From an uncultured Collinsella sp. (GTDB taxonomy: Bacteria > Actinomycetota > Coriobacteriia > Coriobacteriales > Coriobacteriaceae): DNA of 43,983 bases. The translations under genes were made by a program, and so were the position numbers. The number at the start of each line of letters is the position of its first letter. The stretch's first letter is position 1. Under the pieces are notes generated by a model. That model worked only from the letters and a program-made list of their open reading frames with translations. It searched no databases and was not told where the DNA came from. The stretch is taken from positions 1-43,983 of the forward strand of contig CATXJW010000015.1 of assembly GCA_958370325.1 (NCBI GenBank), given 5' to 3'. Shown here piece by piece: positions 27,339-35,346 of this stretch.

Positions 27339-27803
27339 ATGGCAGATCAAAAGCCGGTTGTCGGGATCATCATGGGTTCCAAGTCCGATCTGGGCGTTAT
27401 GGAAGGCTGCACCGCCGAGCTCGAGGCGCTGGGTGTGCCCTATGAGCTCGTCATTGCGAGCGCGCACCGCACGCCGGCGAAGGTCCACGAGTGGGCTTCG
27501 ACTGCCGCCGATCGCGGTATCAAAGTGATTATCGCCGCCGCCGGCAAGGCCGCTCACCTGGGTGGTGTCGTGGCTGCCTTTACGCCGCTGCCGGTTATCG
27601 GCGTGCCTATGAAGACGAGTGACCTGGGCGGTATGGATTCGCTGCTGTCGATGGTGCAGATGCCCTCCGGCGTGCCCGTGGCCTGCGTTGCCATCAACGG
27701 TGCCAAGAACGCCGCCATCTATGCCACGCAGATTCTGGGTGCTTGCGACCCCGAGTACCGCAAGGTTATCGAGAAGATGAAGCAGGAGATGGCTGACGCC
27801 TAA
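27339..27803 (+). CDS. purE: N5-carboxyaminoimidazole ribonucleotide mutase (PurE)
   Basis: 154 residues. It converts N5-CAIR to CAIR in purine synthesis. The class I PurE motifs are clear: VGIIMGSKSDLGVMEGC, PYELVIASAHRTPAKVHEWA, VIIAAAGKAAHLGGVVAAFTPLPVIGVPM, then GGMDSLLSMVQMPSGVPVACVAINGAKNAAIYA. The start at 27339 has AGGAGG 9 nt upstream; an ATG at 27333 is only 3 nt from it. The usual partner purK is not next to it; a sortase gene follows after 35 nt. Confidence 0.96.
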   Translation: MADQKPVVGIIMGSKSDLGVMEGCTAELEALGVPYELVIASAHRTPAKVHEWASTAADRGIKVIIAAAGKAAHLGGVVAAFTPLPVIGVPMKTSDLGGMDSLLSMVQMPSGVPVACVAINGAKNAAIYATQILGACDPEYRKVIEKMKQEMADA

Positions 27804-27838
27804 GCGTTCCGCCGTTTCACCGCAGTATAAGGAGAGCC

Positions 27839-28837
27839 ATGTCCGATTATCAGGGAAAACGATTCAAGGCTTCTCAGATTCCCGATCCGTCGAAGCCGGG
27901 TGCTGCCCATGCGGCGCAGCAGGGTCGGACATCCTCTCCTCAGCAGCCGCGCGCGCCGCGCCCCGTGACACCGGCGACGCATCGTCGACAGGACGCGCCG
28001 GCCGCATATCGTCCTTCGTCTTATAGCTCCGCTAAGAAGCCGCCCCGGTCTTCATCGCATGCCGCTCCGTCGGATTACACCGAGCCGCCGCGCAAAAAGC
28101 GCCGCTCCATTATTCCCATTCTGCTCATCATCATCGGTATCGGCCTGATTGTCGCCGCCGCCGCTATTTTTATTAATGCCCAGATTGGCTATAAGCAGGC
28201 GAGCGATTCGTATCAGAAAATCGAGAAGCAATATGTAAGCGATAAGGACGCCAGCGGCGTGCCGATTATCGACTTTGATGCGCTTGCTCAGACGAACCCC
28301 GAGATTGTGGGTTGGATTTACGTGCCGGGAACCAACATCAACTATCCCGTGGTGCAGACCAACAACAACTCCAAATACCTCAACACGCTGTTCGACGGAA
28401 CGGCTAACGCGTCCGGTGCCATTTTCCTGGATAGCGATGACACCGCGCCGGGAATGGTCGACCAGCAGACCACGATCTACGGCCACCATATGAACGACGG
28501 ATCGATGTTCAACGTGATTTCGGATACGACTGACCAGGCAACGTTCGATAGCATTGAATATGCGTACTACATCACGCGCGATGCGACGTATAAGCTGCGC
28601 CCGCTGGCGACCAAGGTGGTCGAGGACACGTATGCCAAGGCGCGCACGACCAATTTTGAGGGCGACGACGGACTCAAGAACTACCTGTCCGAGATGCTCG
28701 ACGGCGCCTCCGCGGTGGCGAGCGATGCCACCGATCGTGCCGCTTCGGCAACTAAGGTTGTAACGCTTGTGACCTGTCGTTCGCTGTCGCTGAGCAACAC
28801 ACGCGCCGTCATGGTGCTCACGCCGGTCGAGGAATAA
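27839..28837 (+). CDS. Class B sortase
   Basis: 332 residues. A Pro/Ser/Arg-rich cytoplasmic head (1-90, unusually long) precedes one transmembrane helix (about 91-113, IIPILLIIIGIGLIVAAAAIFI). The sortase domain follows with NPEIVGWIYVPGTNINYPVVQTNNNSKYL, typical of class B, the catalytic His in IYGHHM (about 216-217), Cys313 in TLVTCRS and Arg322 in SNTRAVM. Sortases cleave a C-terminal sorting signal and attach the protein to the cell wall or assemble pili. No substrate with a sorting signal is encoded nearby. AAGGAG precedes the ATG and the gap to purE is 35 nt, so it may be read from the purE promoter. Confidence 0.92.
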   Translation: MSDYQGKRFKASQIPDPSKPGAAHAAQQGRTSSPQQPRAPRPVTPATHRRQDAPAAYRPSSYSSAKKPPRSSSHAAPSDYTEPPRKKRRSIIPILLIIIGIGLIVAAAAIFINAQIGYKQASDSYQKIEKQYVSDKDASGVPIIDFDALAQTNPEIVGWIYVPGTNINYPVVQTNNNSKYLNTLFDGTANASGAIFLDSDDTAPGMVDQQTTIYGHHMNDGSMFNVISDTTDQATFDSIEYAYYITRDATYKLRPLATKVVEDTYAKARTTNFEGDDGLKNYLSEMLDGASAVASDATDRAASATKVVTLVTCRSLSLSNTRAVMVLTPVEE

Positions 28838-28842
28838 GTTGT

Positions 28843-28885
28843 TCGAGAGTAGCTAAAAAGGCCCCGTCCCAAATTGGCTACTCGA
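28843..28885. repeat. GCCCCGTCCCAAATT-type intergenic repeat, copy 2
   Basis: TCGAGAGTAGC (28843-28853) and GCTACTCGA (28877-28885) are inverse arms with a 2-nt bulge, around GCCCCGTCCCAAATT (28861-28875). The same centre occurs at 349-363 inside AAAGTAGT arms. Confidence 0.6.
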
Positions 28886-28904
28886 CGACGGTAAGGGAGA
28901 AATG

Positions 28905-29321
28905 ATGCTCGAGAGTGGCAAATTGATGCCTTCGATTGATGCTTGGCTGCGCGAGGCCAAGGCCGATGCTTCGGCGGCAGGCTGTGGGATGTATCTGACG
29001 CATAACGGTGTGGTGCGCGCGACGCCCAAGGCCGAGGTGCGCGGAGTCGAGACCGATGGCGTGGCGCCAGGCCACAGGGTGGGCGGCATGGTCTTTGACT
29101 ACGACGCCGAAAAGGTACGGTCTGCTATCGAGGCCACGCGCGCGATGCCGGGTATCGGCTATGTGCGCGTGTGGCTGGCAAGCGGCGAGCTTGCCGTAGG
29201 TGACGACATCATGCTCGTGCTCATCGGCGGGGACATTCGCCCACACGTGGTCGATGCACTGCAGGCGCTCGTTGGCACCATCAAGAACGAATGCGTGAGT
29301 GAGGTCGAGCGCGAGGCGTAG
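28905..29321 (+). CDS. MoaE-like protein (molybdopterin synthase catalytic subunit family)
   Basis: 138 residues. The C-terminal half resembles MoaE: YVRVWLASGELAVGDDIMLVLIGGDIRPHVVDALQALVGTIKNECVSEVERE recalls the family pattern of HR-x-G-x-L-x-VGE, v-v-v-x-x-x-HR, and a final helix with K and E. MoaE moves sulfur in molybdopterin synthesis. The usual histidines and the final WKKE lysines are replaced here (KNECVSEVE), and no moaA, moaC or moaD is nearby, so catalytic activity is doubtful. The start at 28905 has AAGGGAG 5 nt upstream; an ATG three bases earlier is too close. It may have taken another role. Confidence 0.5.
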   Translation: MLESGKLMPSIDAWLREAKADASAAGCGMYLTHNGVVRATPKAEVRGVETDGVAPGHRVGGMVFDYDAEKVRSAIEATRAMPGIGYVRVWLASGELAVGDDIMLVLIGGDIRPHVVDALQALVGTIKNECVSEVEREA

Positions 29322-29351
29322 AGGCTTGCGTCGATAGAGGGATCGTTTATA

Positions 29352-29390
29352 AAAATGCCCGCCGGTACGTGTGATACCGGCGGGCATTTT
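29352..29390. terminator. Bidirectional terminator between convergent genes
   Basis: AAAATGCCCGCCGGTA (29352-29367) and TACCGGCGGGCATTTT (29375-29390) form a perfect 16-bp stem with A and T runs at its base on both strands. It serves the MoaE-like gene and the minus-strand gene at 29412. Confidence 0.93.
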
Positions 29391-29411
29391 GCGTTTTGGG
29401 CGCGGTGAGCG

Positions 29412-30641
29412 CTACACGCGCGTCGCATCCTTGGGGCTCATGGTCATGCTCTGGAAGCGGTTTTCCATGTACTCGTTATCGAAGTGCTCTCCGTAGAACT
29501 GTGCGACGGGAATGTCCGGCTCCGTGCCGTTAACGCGCTGGTACCAGTAGTCGAGCGACTGCAGCGTCATGACGCCGTCGACCAGCATGATAACGGTAAA
29601 GATGACGGTGGCCGAGTAGCGGCTCTTCCAGGGGATCTTGTTGATAAGCTTAAGCAGCCTCGGCAGCAACAGCTTGATCCAGATGAGGCCGCCCAGGCCC
29701 CACAGGCAGGCGAAGCCCGTGCAGGTGCGTCCGCCCGTGAGGACCACGAGCGGATCGGGCAAACCGAACAGCGTTATGTGCGAGTAGCTCCACGAGACCA
29801 CGCCAAACGCGGTCTGCATAAACCAGCCCACGAACACCTCAAAGCTGGCGCCGAGCAGGGCGCTCACCAGGAAAATGATGATGGGGTTCTTTTTGTAGAA
29901 GCGGTTAAGCACCATGGTCATGAGCACGGCGCCAAATCCGTAGATGGGGCTGAAGGGGCCAAACAGCATGCCGGCGCGGTTCTGATAGACGCCCGGGTCG
30001 TCGACCGTCATGTGCCAGATGTCCTCGGCGATCAGGCCGAGTATGCAGCAGACAAAGAACACCCAGAACAGGTTGAAGTAGTTGAGCTTGATGTAGCCTT
30101 CGCCGGTTTCATCGCGGCCGAGCATGCCCTCGGCGGCGGCGTCGCGGTCGAGCATCTCCTGCAGGCGGCGCTGCAGTTCGCGCTCCTGACGCAGCGTGGG
30201 GTCGACGGTTGCCGAAAGTGCAACAAGGATGCCGAGCTGGATCGCGGGACGCAGCAGGAAGGGCCCGATGCCCTGGAGCATCACGTCGACCAAAAGCTCG
30301 ACGACGGTGAATGCAATAAGGATGTAGGACAGGCGGGCGGCGTTGCGGCGCTGGTTTTTGATAAGGTCCAGACCAAAGATGATTAGGATGACGGCACTTG
30401 CTGCAGAGAGCATGATGCCGGCGACGATAAGGCCGACTGCGACGAGCGTGTTGTCGCCGAGCTTTTCGGTGGCGTTGCCGTTAACAAGTGCCGTGATGAC
30501 CTGCCACATAAAGGCAGCGACCGACGGGAGCGTGCCCACGCCGGAAAGGATGCACAGGACAGCGTACACCTTAATGATGAGGGGGATCTTCTTGACCTCC
30601 GTGGCGCTGGGGACGCTGGGGTCGAGTTCGTTTCGATCCAT
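29412..30641 (-). CDS. Membrane protein with CmpB-type putative ABC-transporter domain (DUF1113)
   Basis: 409 residues, about eight to nine hydrophobic segments. The first half (to about residue 160) has four segments and no assigned family. The second half carries the CmpB/putative ABC-transporter type IV pattern: NLFWVFFVCCILGLIAEDIWHM, GMLFGPFSPIYGFGAVLMTMVLNRF, LLGASFEVFVGWFMQTAFGVVSWSYS and CTGFACLWGLGGLIWIKLLLP. The family name rests on weak early annotation; no ATPase is next to it. A charged linker (QERELQRRLQEMLDRDAAAEG) joins the halves. GAAAGG 6 nt upstream supports the ATG at 30641. It is convergent with the MoaE-like gene and divergent from purF. Confidence 0.82.
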   Translation of the reverse strand: MDRNELDPSVPSATEVKKIPLIIKVYAVLCILSGVGTLPSVAAFMWQVITALVNGNATEKLGDNTLVAVGLIVAGIMLSAASAVILIIFGLDLIKNQRRNAARLSYILIAFTVVELLVDVMLQGIGPFLLRPAIQLGILVALSATVDPTLRQERELQRRLQEMLDRDAAAEGMLGRDETGEGYIKLNYFNLFWVFFVCCILGLIAEDIWHMTVDDPGVYQNRAGMLFGPFSPIYGFGAVLMTMVLNRFYKKNPIIIFLVSALLGASFEVFVGWFMQTAFGVVSWSYSHITLFGLPDPLVVLTGGRTCTGFACLWGLGGLIWIKLLLPRLLKLINKIPWKSRYSATVIFTVIMLVDGVMTLQSLDYWYQRVNGTEPDIPVAQFYGEHFDNEYMENRFQSMTMSPKDATRV

Positions 30642-30889
30642 ACAGAACCTTTCTCGCTTTGTTGTAGGTTATAAGGATACGCCGCCGACCTGCCAAAAGA
30701 CAGGACGAACGTCCCAATTGCAACAATGTAAGCCCTAACGGCGGGCGAGACGCGCCGCAACGGAAGCATGCGGGATCGTCGGTCCCGAGGCGATTGCCCA
30801 ATAAAATGTTTGGCTGCAAAACGGATTATAAGCTCGGTGGGCTTTTAAAAAGCGCTGCTCATGCGCTGAGGAGCACGTCGCGCCGTGCG

Positions 30890-30895
30890 TATAAT
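30890..30895 (+). promoter_or_regulatory. Putative -10 box of the purF promoter
   Basis: A perfect TATAAT at 30890-30895, 42 nt before the purF start codon. No good -35 box is seen 16-18 nt upstream; CTGAGG/GCTGAG is the nearest, so an activator or extended contacts may be needed. Confidence 0.45.
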
Positions 30896-30936
30896 AAGGC
30901 GGGTAACGCCAAAAAACGAGGCTCTGAGGGGATACC

Positions 30937-32607
30937 ATGTCTCAAGAAACCATCCGCGCGGCCGAGCGTGCCGCGGGACAGGTGAACACCATGTCGACGT
31001 ATGATCCGGACTCCGACCAGCTGCATGAGGAATGTGGCATTTTCGGCGTATGGGCGCCCGATCGCGACGTGGCTCGACTGACGTACTTTGGCCTGCGTGC
31101 ACTGCAGCACCGTGGCCAGGAATCGGCGGGAATCGCCGTGGGCGACGGCGGCACGGTTATGGTTCGCAAAGACCTGGGACTGCTCGATCGCGTGTTCTCC
31201 AACGCCGACCTGTCGACGCTCTCCGGCCAGCTGGCCGTGGGCCACGTGCGCTATGGCACCGCCGGCGCCAAGAGCTGGGAAGCCTCGCAGCCGCATCTTT
31301 CCACCATCAACAGCGTCATTATCGCGCTTGCTCACAACGGCACTCTGGTCAACACCGACGAGTTGCGCCGTCAGCTGATCGAGCTGGGCGTGCCGTTCCT
31401 CTCCAATTCGGATTCCGAGGTCGCGACCAAGCTTATCGGCTACTTCACCCAGCGTACAGGCCATCTGCGCGAGGGCATTCGCAAGACCATGGAGCTCGTG
31501 CGCGGCGGCTACGCCATGACGCTCATCAACGAGCAGGCGCTCTACGCATTCCGCGATCCACACGGCATTCGCCCGCTCGTGCTGGGCAAGCTGGTGGACG
31601 AGGGTCTGGACCAGGCCGATGCCGCAGCCGTTTCGCAGCTGCCGTCGCAGGACGGCGCCGCGACGGTCGACTCCGCCGTCCGTGTCACGCGCGCCGGCGG
31701 CTGGGTCGTTGCTTCCGAGACCTGCGCACTCGACATCGTGGGTGCCGAGTACGTCCGTGACGTCCGTCCCGGCGAGATCTTGCGCATCAGCGCCGAGGGC
31801 CTGGTATCCGAGCAGGGCGTGCCTGCAGCCGAAGAGCCCGCAAACTGCATCTTTGAGCAGGTCTACTTTGCCCGCCCCGACTCCATCATGAACGGCAAGA
31901 GCGTCTATGCCTGCCGTTACGACATGGGTCGTCAGCTGGCACATGAGGAGCCCGTCGAGGCCGACCTGGTCATCGGCGTGCCCGACTCCGGTTTGCCGCC
32001 CGCGGAGGGGTATTCGCACGAGAGCGGTATTCCCTTTGGCGAGGGCCTTATCAAGAACCGCTACGTGGGTCGTACGTTTATCGAGCCTACGCAGGAGCTG
32101 CGTGCCATGGGCGTGCGTATGAAACTCAACCCGCTGCGCGACAACATCGAGGGTAAGCGCCTGGTCGTCATCGACGACTCCATTGTGCGCGGCACCACCA
32201 TGGTGCAGCTCGTCAAGATGCTGCGCAACGCCGGCGCCAAGGAGATTCACATCCGCATCAACTCGCCCGAGGTCATCTGGCCGTGCTTCTATGGCATCGA
32301 TACCGACGTGCAGTCGCAGCTTATCAGCGCCAACAAGACGGTCGACGAGATTTGCGAGTATATCGGCGCCGATTCGCTGGCCTTCCTTTCGGTCGAGGGC
32401 CTGCTTAAGGTCATGCCCAAGGGCGGCTACTGCGACGCGTGCTTTACCGGCCGCTATCCCGTGGCGATTCCCGAGAGCTTTGGCCGCGACAAGTTTATGG
32501 AGGGCTTTAAGCCCCGCAACCTGGACAAGCCGCTGTACTTTGACGACGACGCCGTGGTCGAGAAATACGACGACCGCAGCTGGGAAGAGGAGCACGGCGA
32601 GGCCTAA
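30937..32607 (+). CDS. purF: Amidophosphoribosyltransferase
   Basis: 556 residues. It starts purine synthesis by turning PRPP and glutamine into phosphoribosylamine. An N-terminal stretch of 32 residues precedes Cys33 in EECGIFGVW, the class II glutaminase nucleophile, so the protein is made with a propeptide; an internal ATG at residue 19 is an alternative start. The PRPP loop is seen as KRLVVIDDSIVRGTT. Cysteines in SPEVIWPCFYGID and GYCDACFTGRYPV fit the Fe-S-bearing type known from Bacillus. GAGGGG 5 nt upstream supports 30937. A repeat hairpin starts within its stop codon, and purM follows. Confidence 0.96.
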   Translation: MSQETIRAAERAAGQVNTMSTYDPDSDQLHEECGIFGVWAPDRDVARLTYFGLRALQHRGQESAGIAVGDGGTVMVRKDLGLLDRVFSNADLSTLSGQLAVGHVRYGTAGAKSWEASQPHLSTINSVIIALAHNGTLVNTDELRRQLIELGVPFLSNSDSEVATKLIGYFTQRTGHLREGIRKTMELVRGGYAMTLINEQALYAFRDPHGIRPLVLGKLVDEGLDQADAAAVSQLPSQDGAATVDSAVRVTRAGGWVVASETCALDIVGAEYVRDVRPGEILRISAEGLVSEQGVPAAEEPANCIFEQVYFARPDSIMNGKSVYACRYDMGRQLAHEEPVEADLVIGVPDSGLPPAEGYSHESGIPFGEGLIKNRYVGRTFIEPTQELRAMGVRMKLNPLRDNIEGKRLVVIDDSIVRGTTMVQLVKMLRNAGAKEIHIRINSPEVIWPCFYGIDTDVQSQLISANKTVDEICEYIGADSLAFLSVEGLLKVMPKGGYCDACFTGRYPVAIPESFGRDKFMEGFKPRNLDKPLYFDDDAVVEKYDDRSWEEEHGEA

Positions 32608-32646
32608 AACCTGCCATATGGGGACAGGTATATTTTGGTAGGTTTT
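32606..32646. repeat. GGGGACAG-type palindromic repeat between purF and purM
   Basis: AAAACCTGCCA (32606-32616) and TGGTAGGTTTT (32636-32646) pair with one G-T, around ATATGGGGACAGGTATATT. The left arm overlaps the purF stop. A close relative is at 43900-43925. The rest of the 157-nt gap to purM has no feature I can name. Confidence 0.65.
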
Positions 32647-32764
32647 ACCTGCTGTTTTGTTGATATGACGGCGGGTGCTGTTATGGCACACGCCGAAATG
32701 AACGCAATTATGAGCACCGTTTGGCGCCCGCGCGGCGCCACGGTAGTGGGAGAGGAAGGCTCAG

Positions 32765-33868
32765 ATGAGCGACAGCAAGCATGTGACGTACGAGGACGCC
32801 GGCGTCGATACCGCCGAGGGCGGTCGCGCCGTCGACGCGATTAAGCAGATGGTCAAGGACACCAATCGTCCCGAAGTTATCGGCGGCATCGGCGGCTTCG
32901 GCGGCCTGTTCTCGGCCGCCGCGCTTAAGGATATGGAAGACCCGATCCTGATCAGCGGTACCGACGGCGTGGGCACCAAGCTCGTGCTCGCCCAGATCAT
33001 GGACCGTCACGAGACGGTGGGCCAGGACCTGGTCGCTATGTGCGTCAACGACATTCTGGCTTTGGGCGCCGAGCCGCTGTTCTTCCTGGACTACGTTGCC
33101 ATCGGTCACATCGAGGCCGAGCACATGGCAAAGATCATCAAGGGTGTGGCCGACGGCTGCAAACTCGCGGGCTGCGCGCTCGTGGGCGGCGAGATGGCCG
33201 AGCACCCGGGCGTCATGGCTCCGGCCGATTACGACCTCGCCGGCTTTACCGTGGGCGTCGTCGACCGTCCCAAGATGCTCGATCCCGCGAACGTTCGCCC
33301 GGGCGATGTGATCCTGGGCCTGCCTTCCACCGGCGTGCACTCCAACGGCTACTCGCTCGTGCGCAAGGTCATTGGCGTCGACGGCATCAAACCGGGCACG
33401 CCCGAGGCCGCCGCTAAGGCCGAGGAGCTGAGCCGTCCGCTCGAGGAGCTCGGCGGTGCATCGCTGGCAGACGCCCTGCTGGCCCCCACGCGCATCTACG
33501 TCAAGCCGATCCTGGAGCTGCTGCGCGGCGGCGCTCCGGTGCATGCCATTGCCCATATTACCGGTGGTGGCATCACCGAGAACCTCAACCGCGCGCTTGC
33601 CGACGACGTTGATGCCGTGGTCACCCGCAACGGTGCCGAGATGGGCTGGGACGTTCCGCCCGTCATTACCTACGTGTCGCGCCAGGCCGAGCTTGCGCCC
33701 AACGAGGCTTGCAAGACCTTCAACATGGGCGTCGGCCTGTGCCTGATCGTCGCCCCCGAGGACGAGGCTGCCGTGACCGAGGCTCTGGTCGCGCTGGGCG
33801 AGAAGCCGTTCCGCGTGGGCGAGTGCGTCGAGGGCTCCGGTGAGGTCGTGTACTCCGATGAGCGCTAA
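32765..33868 (+). CDS. purM: Phosphoribosylformylglycinamidine cyclo-ligase (AIR synthetase)
   Basis: 367 residues. It closes the imidazole ring to give AIR, using ATP. The family sequence runs from SKHVTYEDAGVDTAEGGRAVDAIK through GGIGGFGGLFS, SGTDGVGTKLVLAQIMDRHETVGQDLVAMCVNDILALGAEPLFFLDYVAIG, GCALVGGEMAEHPGVM, LPSTGVHSNGYSLVRKV and HITGGGITENLNRAL to FNMGVGLCLIV. The ATG at 32765 is preceded by GGAAGG. It overlaps purN by 11 nt, so the two are coupled. Confidence 0.96.
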   Translation: MSDSKHVTYEDAGVDTAEGGRAVDAIKQMVKDTNRPEVIGGIGGFGGLFSAAALKDMEDPILISGTDGVGTKLVLAQIMDRHETVGQDLVAMCVNDILALGAEPLFFLDYVAIGHIEAEHMAKIIKGVADGCKLAGCALVGGEMAEHPGVMAPADYDLAGFTVGVVDRPKMLDPANVRPGDVILGLPSTGVHSNGYSLVRKVIGVDGIKPGTPEAAAKAEELSRPLEELGGASLADALLAPTRIYVKPILELLRGGAPVHAIAHITGGGITENLNRALADDVDAVVTRNGAEMGWDVPPVITYVSRQAELAPNEACKTFNMGVGLCLIVAPEDEAAVTEALVALGEKPFRVGECVEGSGEVVYSDER

Positions 33869-34559
33869 CGAGCGGATGACTGCCGCCGAGGGCCTGGGCT
33901 TTGTGCCCTACACCCGTCCGACCGGCACCGATACGGCCGAGCCGCTTAAGATTGGCGTGCTTATCAGCGGCTCGGGTACCAACCTGCAGGCGCTGATCGA
34001 CCTAATCGCCGCCGGCAAGCTCAACGCCTCGATTGAGCTCGTGGTGTCGAGCCGTCCTTCGGCCAAGGGCCTACAGCGCGCCGAGCGTGCGGGCATCCAG
34101 ACGCTCACGCTGTCCAAGGATGTCTATGCCGACCCCATCGCGGCTGACGAGATCATCGCGCATGAGCTGCTCGAACGTGGCTGCGAGTACGTGGTGATGG
34201 CCGGCTATATGCGCATGGTGCACACGCCGCTGCTGGCGGCGTTCCCCAATCGCGTGGTCAACCTGCATCCGGCGCTGCTGCCGAGCTTTACCGGTGCCCA
34301 TGCGATTGACGATGCGTTTGCGCGTGGCGTCAAGGTGACCGGCGTGACCGTGCACTTTGCCAACGAGATTTACGACAACGGCCCCATCATCGCCCAGCGT
34401 GCGCTGGCTGTCGAGGAAGGCTGGGACGTCGACACGCTCGAGGAGCATATCCACGCGATTGAGCACGTGCTGTATCCCGAGGTCGTGCAGATGCTCGCCG
34501 ACGGCCGCGTCCACGTGCTGGAGAGCGGCAAGGTCGCAATTGATGCGCCCCGCGGCTAG
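33858..34559 (+). CDS. purN: Phosphoribosylglycinamide formyltransferase
   Basis: 233 residues, about 20-30 more than usual because of an N-terminal lead (MSANERMTAAEGLGFVPYTRPTGTDTAEPL). It adds a formyl group from 10-formyl-THF to GAR. Core motifs: IGVLISGSGTNLQALIDLI, ELVVSSRPSAKGLQRAERAGI, VVMAGYMRMVHTPLLAAFPNRVVNLHPALLPSFTGAHAIDDAFARGVKVTGVTVHF, with the catalytic His-Pro in NLHPALLPSF and the Asp in IYDNGPIIAQ. The start at 33858 lies in the end of purM; 33876 is an alternative. A terminator follows at 34592, closing the purF-purM-purN unit. Confidence 0.95.
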   Translation: MSANERMTAAEGLGFVPYTRPTGTDTAEPLKIGVLISGSGTNLQALIDLIAAGKLNASIELVVSSRPSAKGLQRAERAGIQTLTLSKDVYADPIAADEIIAHELLERGCEYVVMAGYMRMVHTPLLAAFPNRVVNLHPALLPSFTGAHAIDDAFARGVKVTGVTVHFANEIYDNGPIIAQRALAVEEGWDVDTLEEHIHAIEHVLYPEVVQMLADGRVHVLESGKVAIDAPRG

Positions 34560-34591
34560 CGGCGCACAGTACAATTTAGTTGAGTGGTCAG

Positions 34592-34629
34592 GGTGGTCAT
34601 TGGCGCCAAGGCGCGCGTGACCACCTTTT
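34592..34629 (+). terminator. Terminator of the purFMN unit
   Basis: GGTGGTCA (34592-34599) and TGACCACC (34618-34625) enclose an inner GCGCC/GGCGC stem, followed by TTTT. Confidence 0.85.
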
Positions 34630-34684
34630 GTTTTGGGTGGTCATCGGGGACGTTCCTGAATGACTAGGTGAGAGAGGTGAGCGC

Positions 34685-35149
34685 ATGGCGGATAACGAAG
34701 CGCTGTTTACGCCTGAGCTGGTGTTTTTTGATTGGGAGTGTGCGACGCCGGGTGAGGTGTTTGCGCAACTCGAGAGTGAGCTTGCTCCGCGCGGCTACAT
34801 TGCCGACGGTTGGCTCGACGCCGTTCGCACGCGCGAGGATGCCTATCCCACGGGTCTTGCCATGCCGGCGGCAAACATTGCCATTCCGCATACCGATCCG
34901 GGGTTTGTGGCCAAGCCCTATATCGCGGTGGTGAAGCCCGCCGCGCCCGTGACATTTAACGCTATGGCTGGCATGGGCGCTCCGGTGCCGGCGCAGATCG
35001 TCATCAATCTGGGCATCGCCGAGCCGGGCGGTCAGGTCGAGGCCCTGCAGGCGCTCATGAACATCTTTATGGTCGCCGATGCCGCAGCCGACGTGCTCGG
35101 CCAGACCACGCCGCAGGGCATGGTCGACGCCATCCGCCGCCACTTCTAA
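34685..35149 (+). CDS. PTS sugar transporter IIA component, fructose/galactitol type, orphan
   Basis: 154 residues of the PTS EIIA type 2 fold (fructose, mannitol, galactitol group). The phosphorylated histidine is His69 in NIAIPHTDP. Before it lies the helix EVFAQLESELAPRGYIADGWLDAVRTREDAYPTGLAMP, and after it strands with KPYIAVVKPAAPVTFNAMAGMGAPVPAQIVINLGIAEPGGQVEALQALMNIF, the galactitol-IIA-like pattern. No IIB or IIC of this family is adjacent, so it either serves a distant transporter or is regulatory. The PTS at 21949-24060 is of the mannose family, which uses a different IIA. GAGAGAGGTGA precedes the ATG. Confidence 0.9.
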   Translation: MADNEALFTPELVFFDWECATPGEVFAQLESELAPRGYIADGWLDAVRTREDAYPTGLAMPAANIAIPHTDPGFVAKPYIAVVKPAAPVTFNAMAGMGAPVPAQIVINLGIAEPGGQVEALQALMNIFMVADAAADVLGQTTPQGMVDAIRRHF

Positions 35150-35160
35150 GGTGGGGCTAA

Positions 35161-35279
35161 GCCGGCACCTAGGGACGTTCCTTATGTGCCGGCACTTGGG
35201 GACTGTCCCTAACTGCCGGCTGCCAGAGCTGTCCCCTTTGCACCAAAATGGTGCAGATTAACCTGTCCCCAATGCACCA
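35161..35279. repeat. Cluster of GGGAC-type palindromic repeats
   Basis: Several units follow each other: GCCGGCAC/GTGCCGGC (35161-35168/35186-35193) around AGGGACGTTCC; GCACTTGGGGACTGTCCC with CTGCCGGC (to 35220); TGTCCCC next to TGCACCA-AAA-TGGTGCA (35239-35255); and CCTGTCCCCAATGCACCA (35262-35279). They fill the gap between the IIA gene and the PrsA-like gene. Confidence 0.6.
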
Positions 35280-35346
35280 AGCGTGCCGCGGGGGCTGCGT
35301 TGTGACACAATGGCGTTTGTTCGATTCGTTATGCGAAAGGCCAACT

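Noticed and set aside
30859..32691. Minus-strand open frame of about 610 codons opposite purF
   Set aside because: Mirror of the strongly conserved purF coding sequence; His/Val/Gly-rich composition typical of antisense frames.
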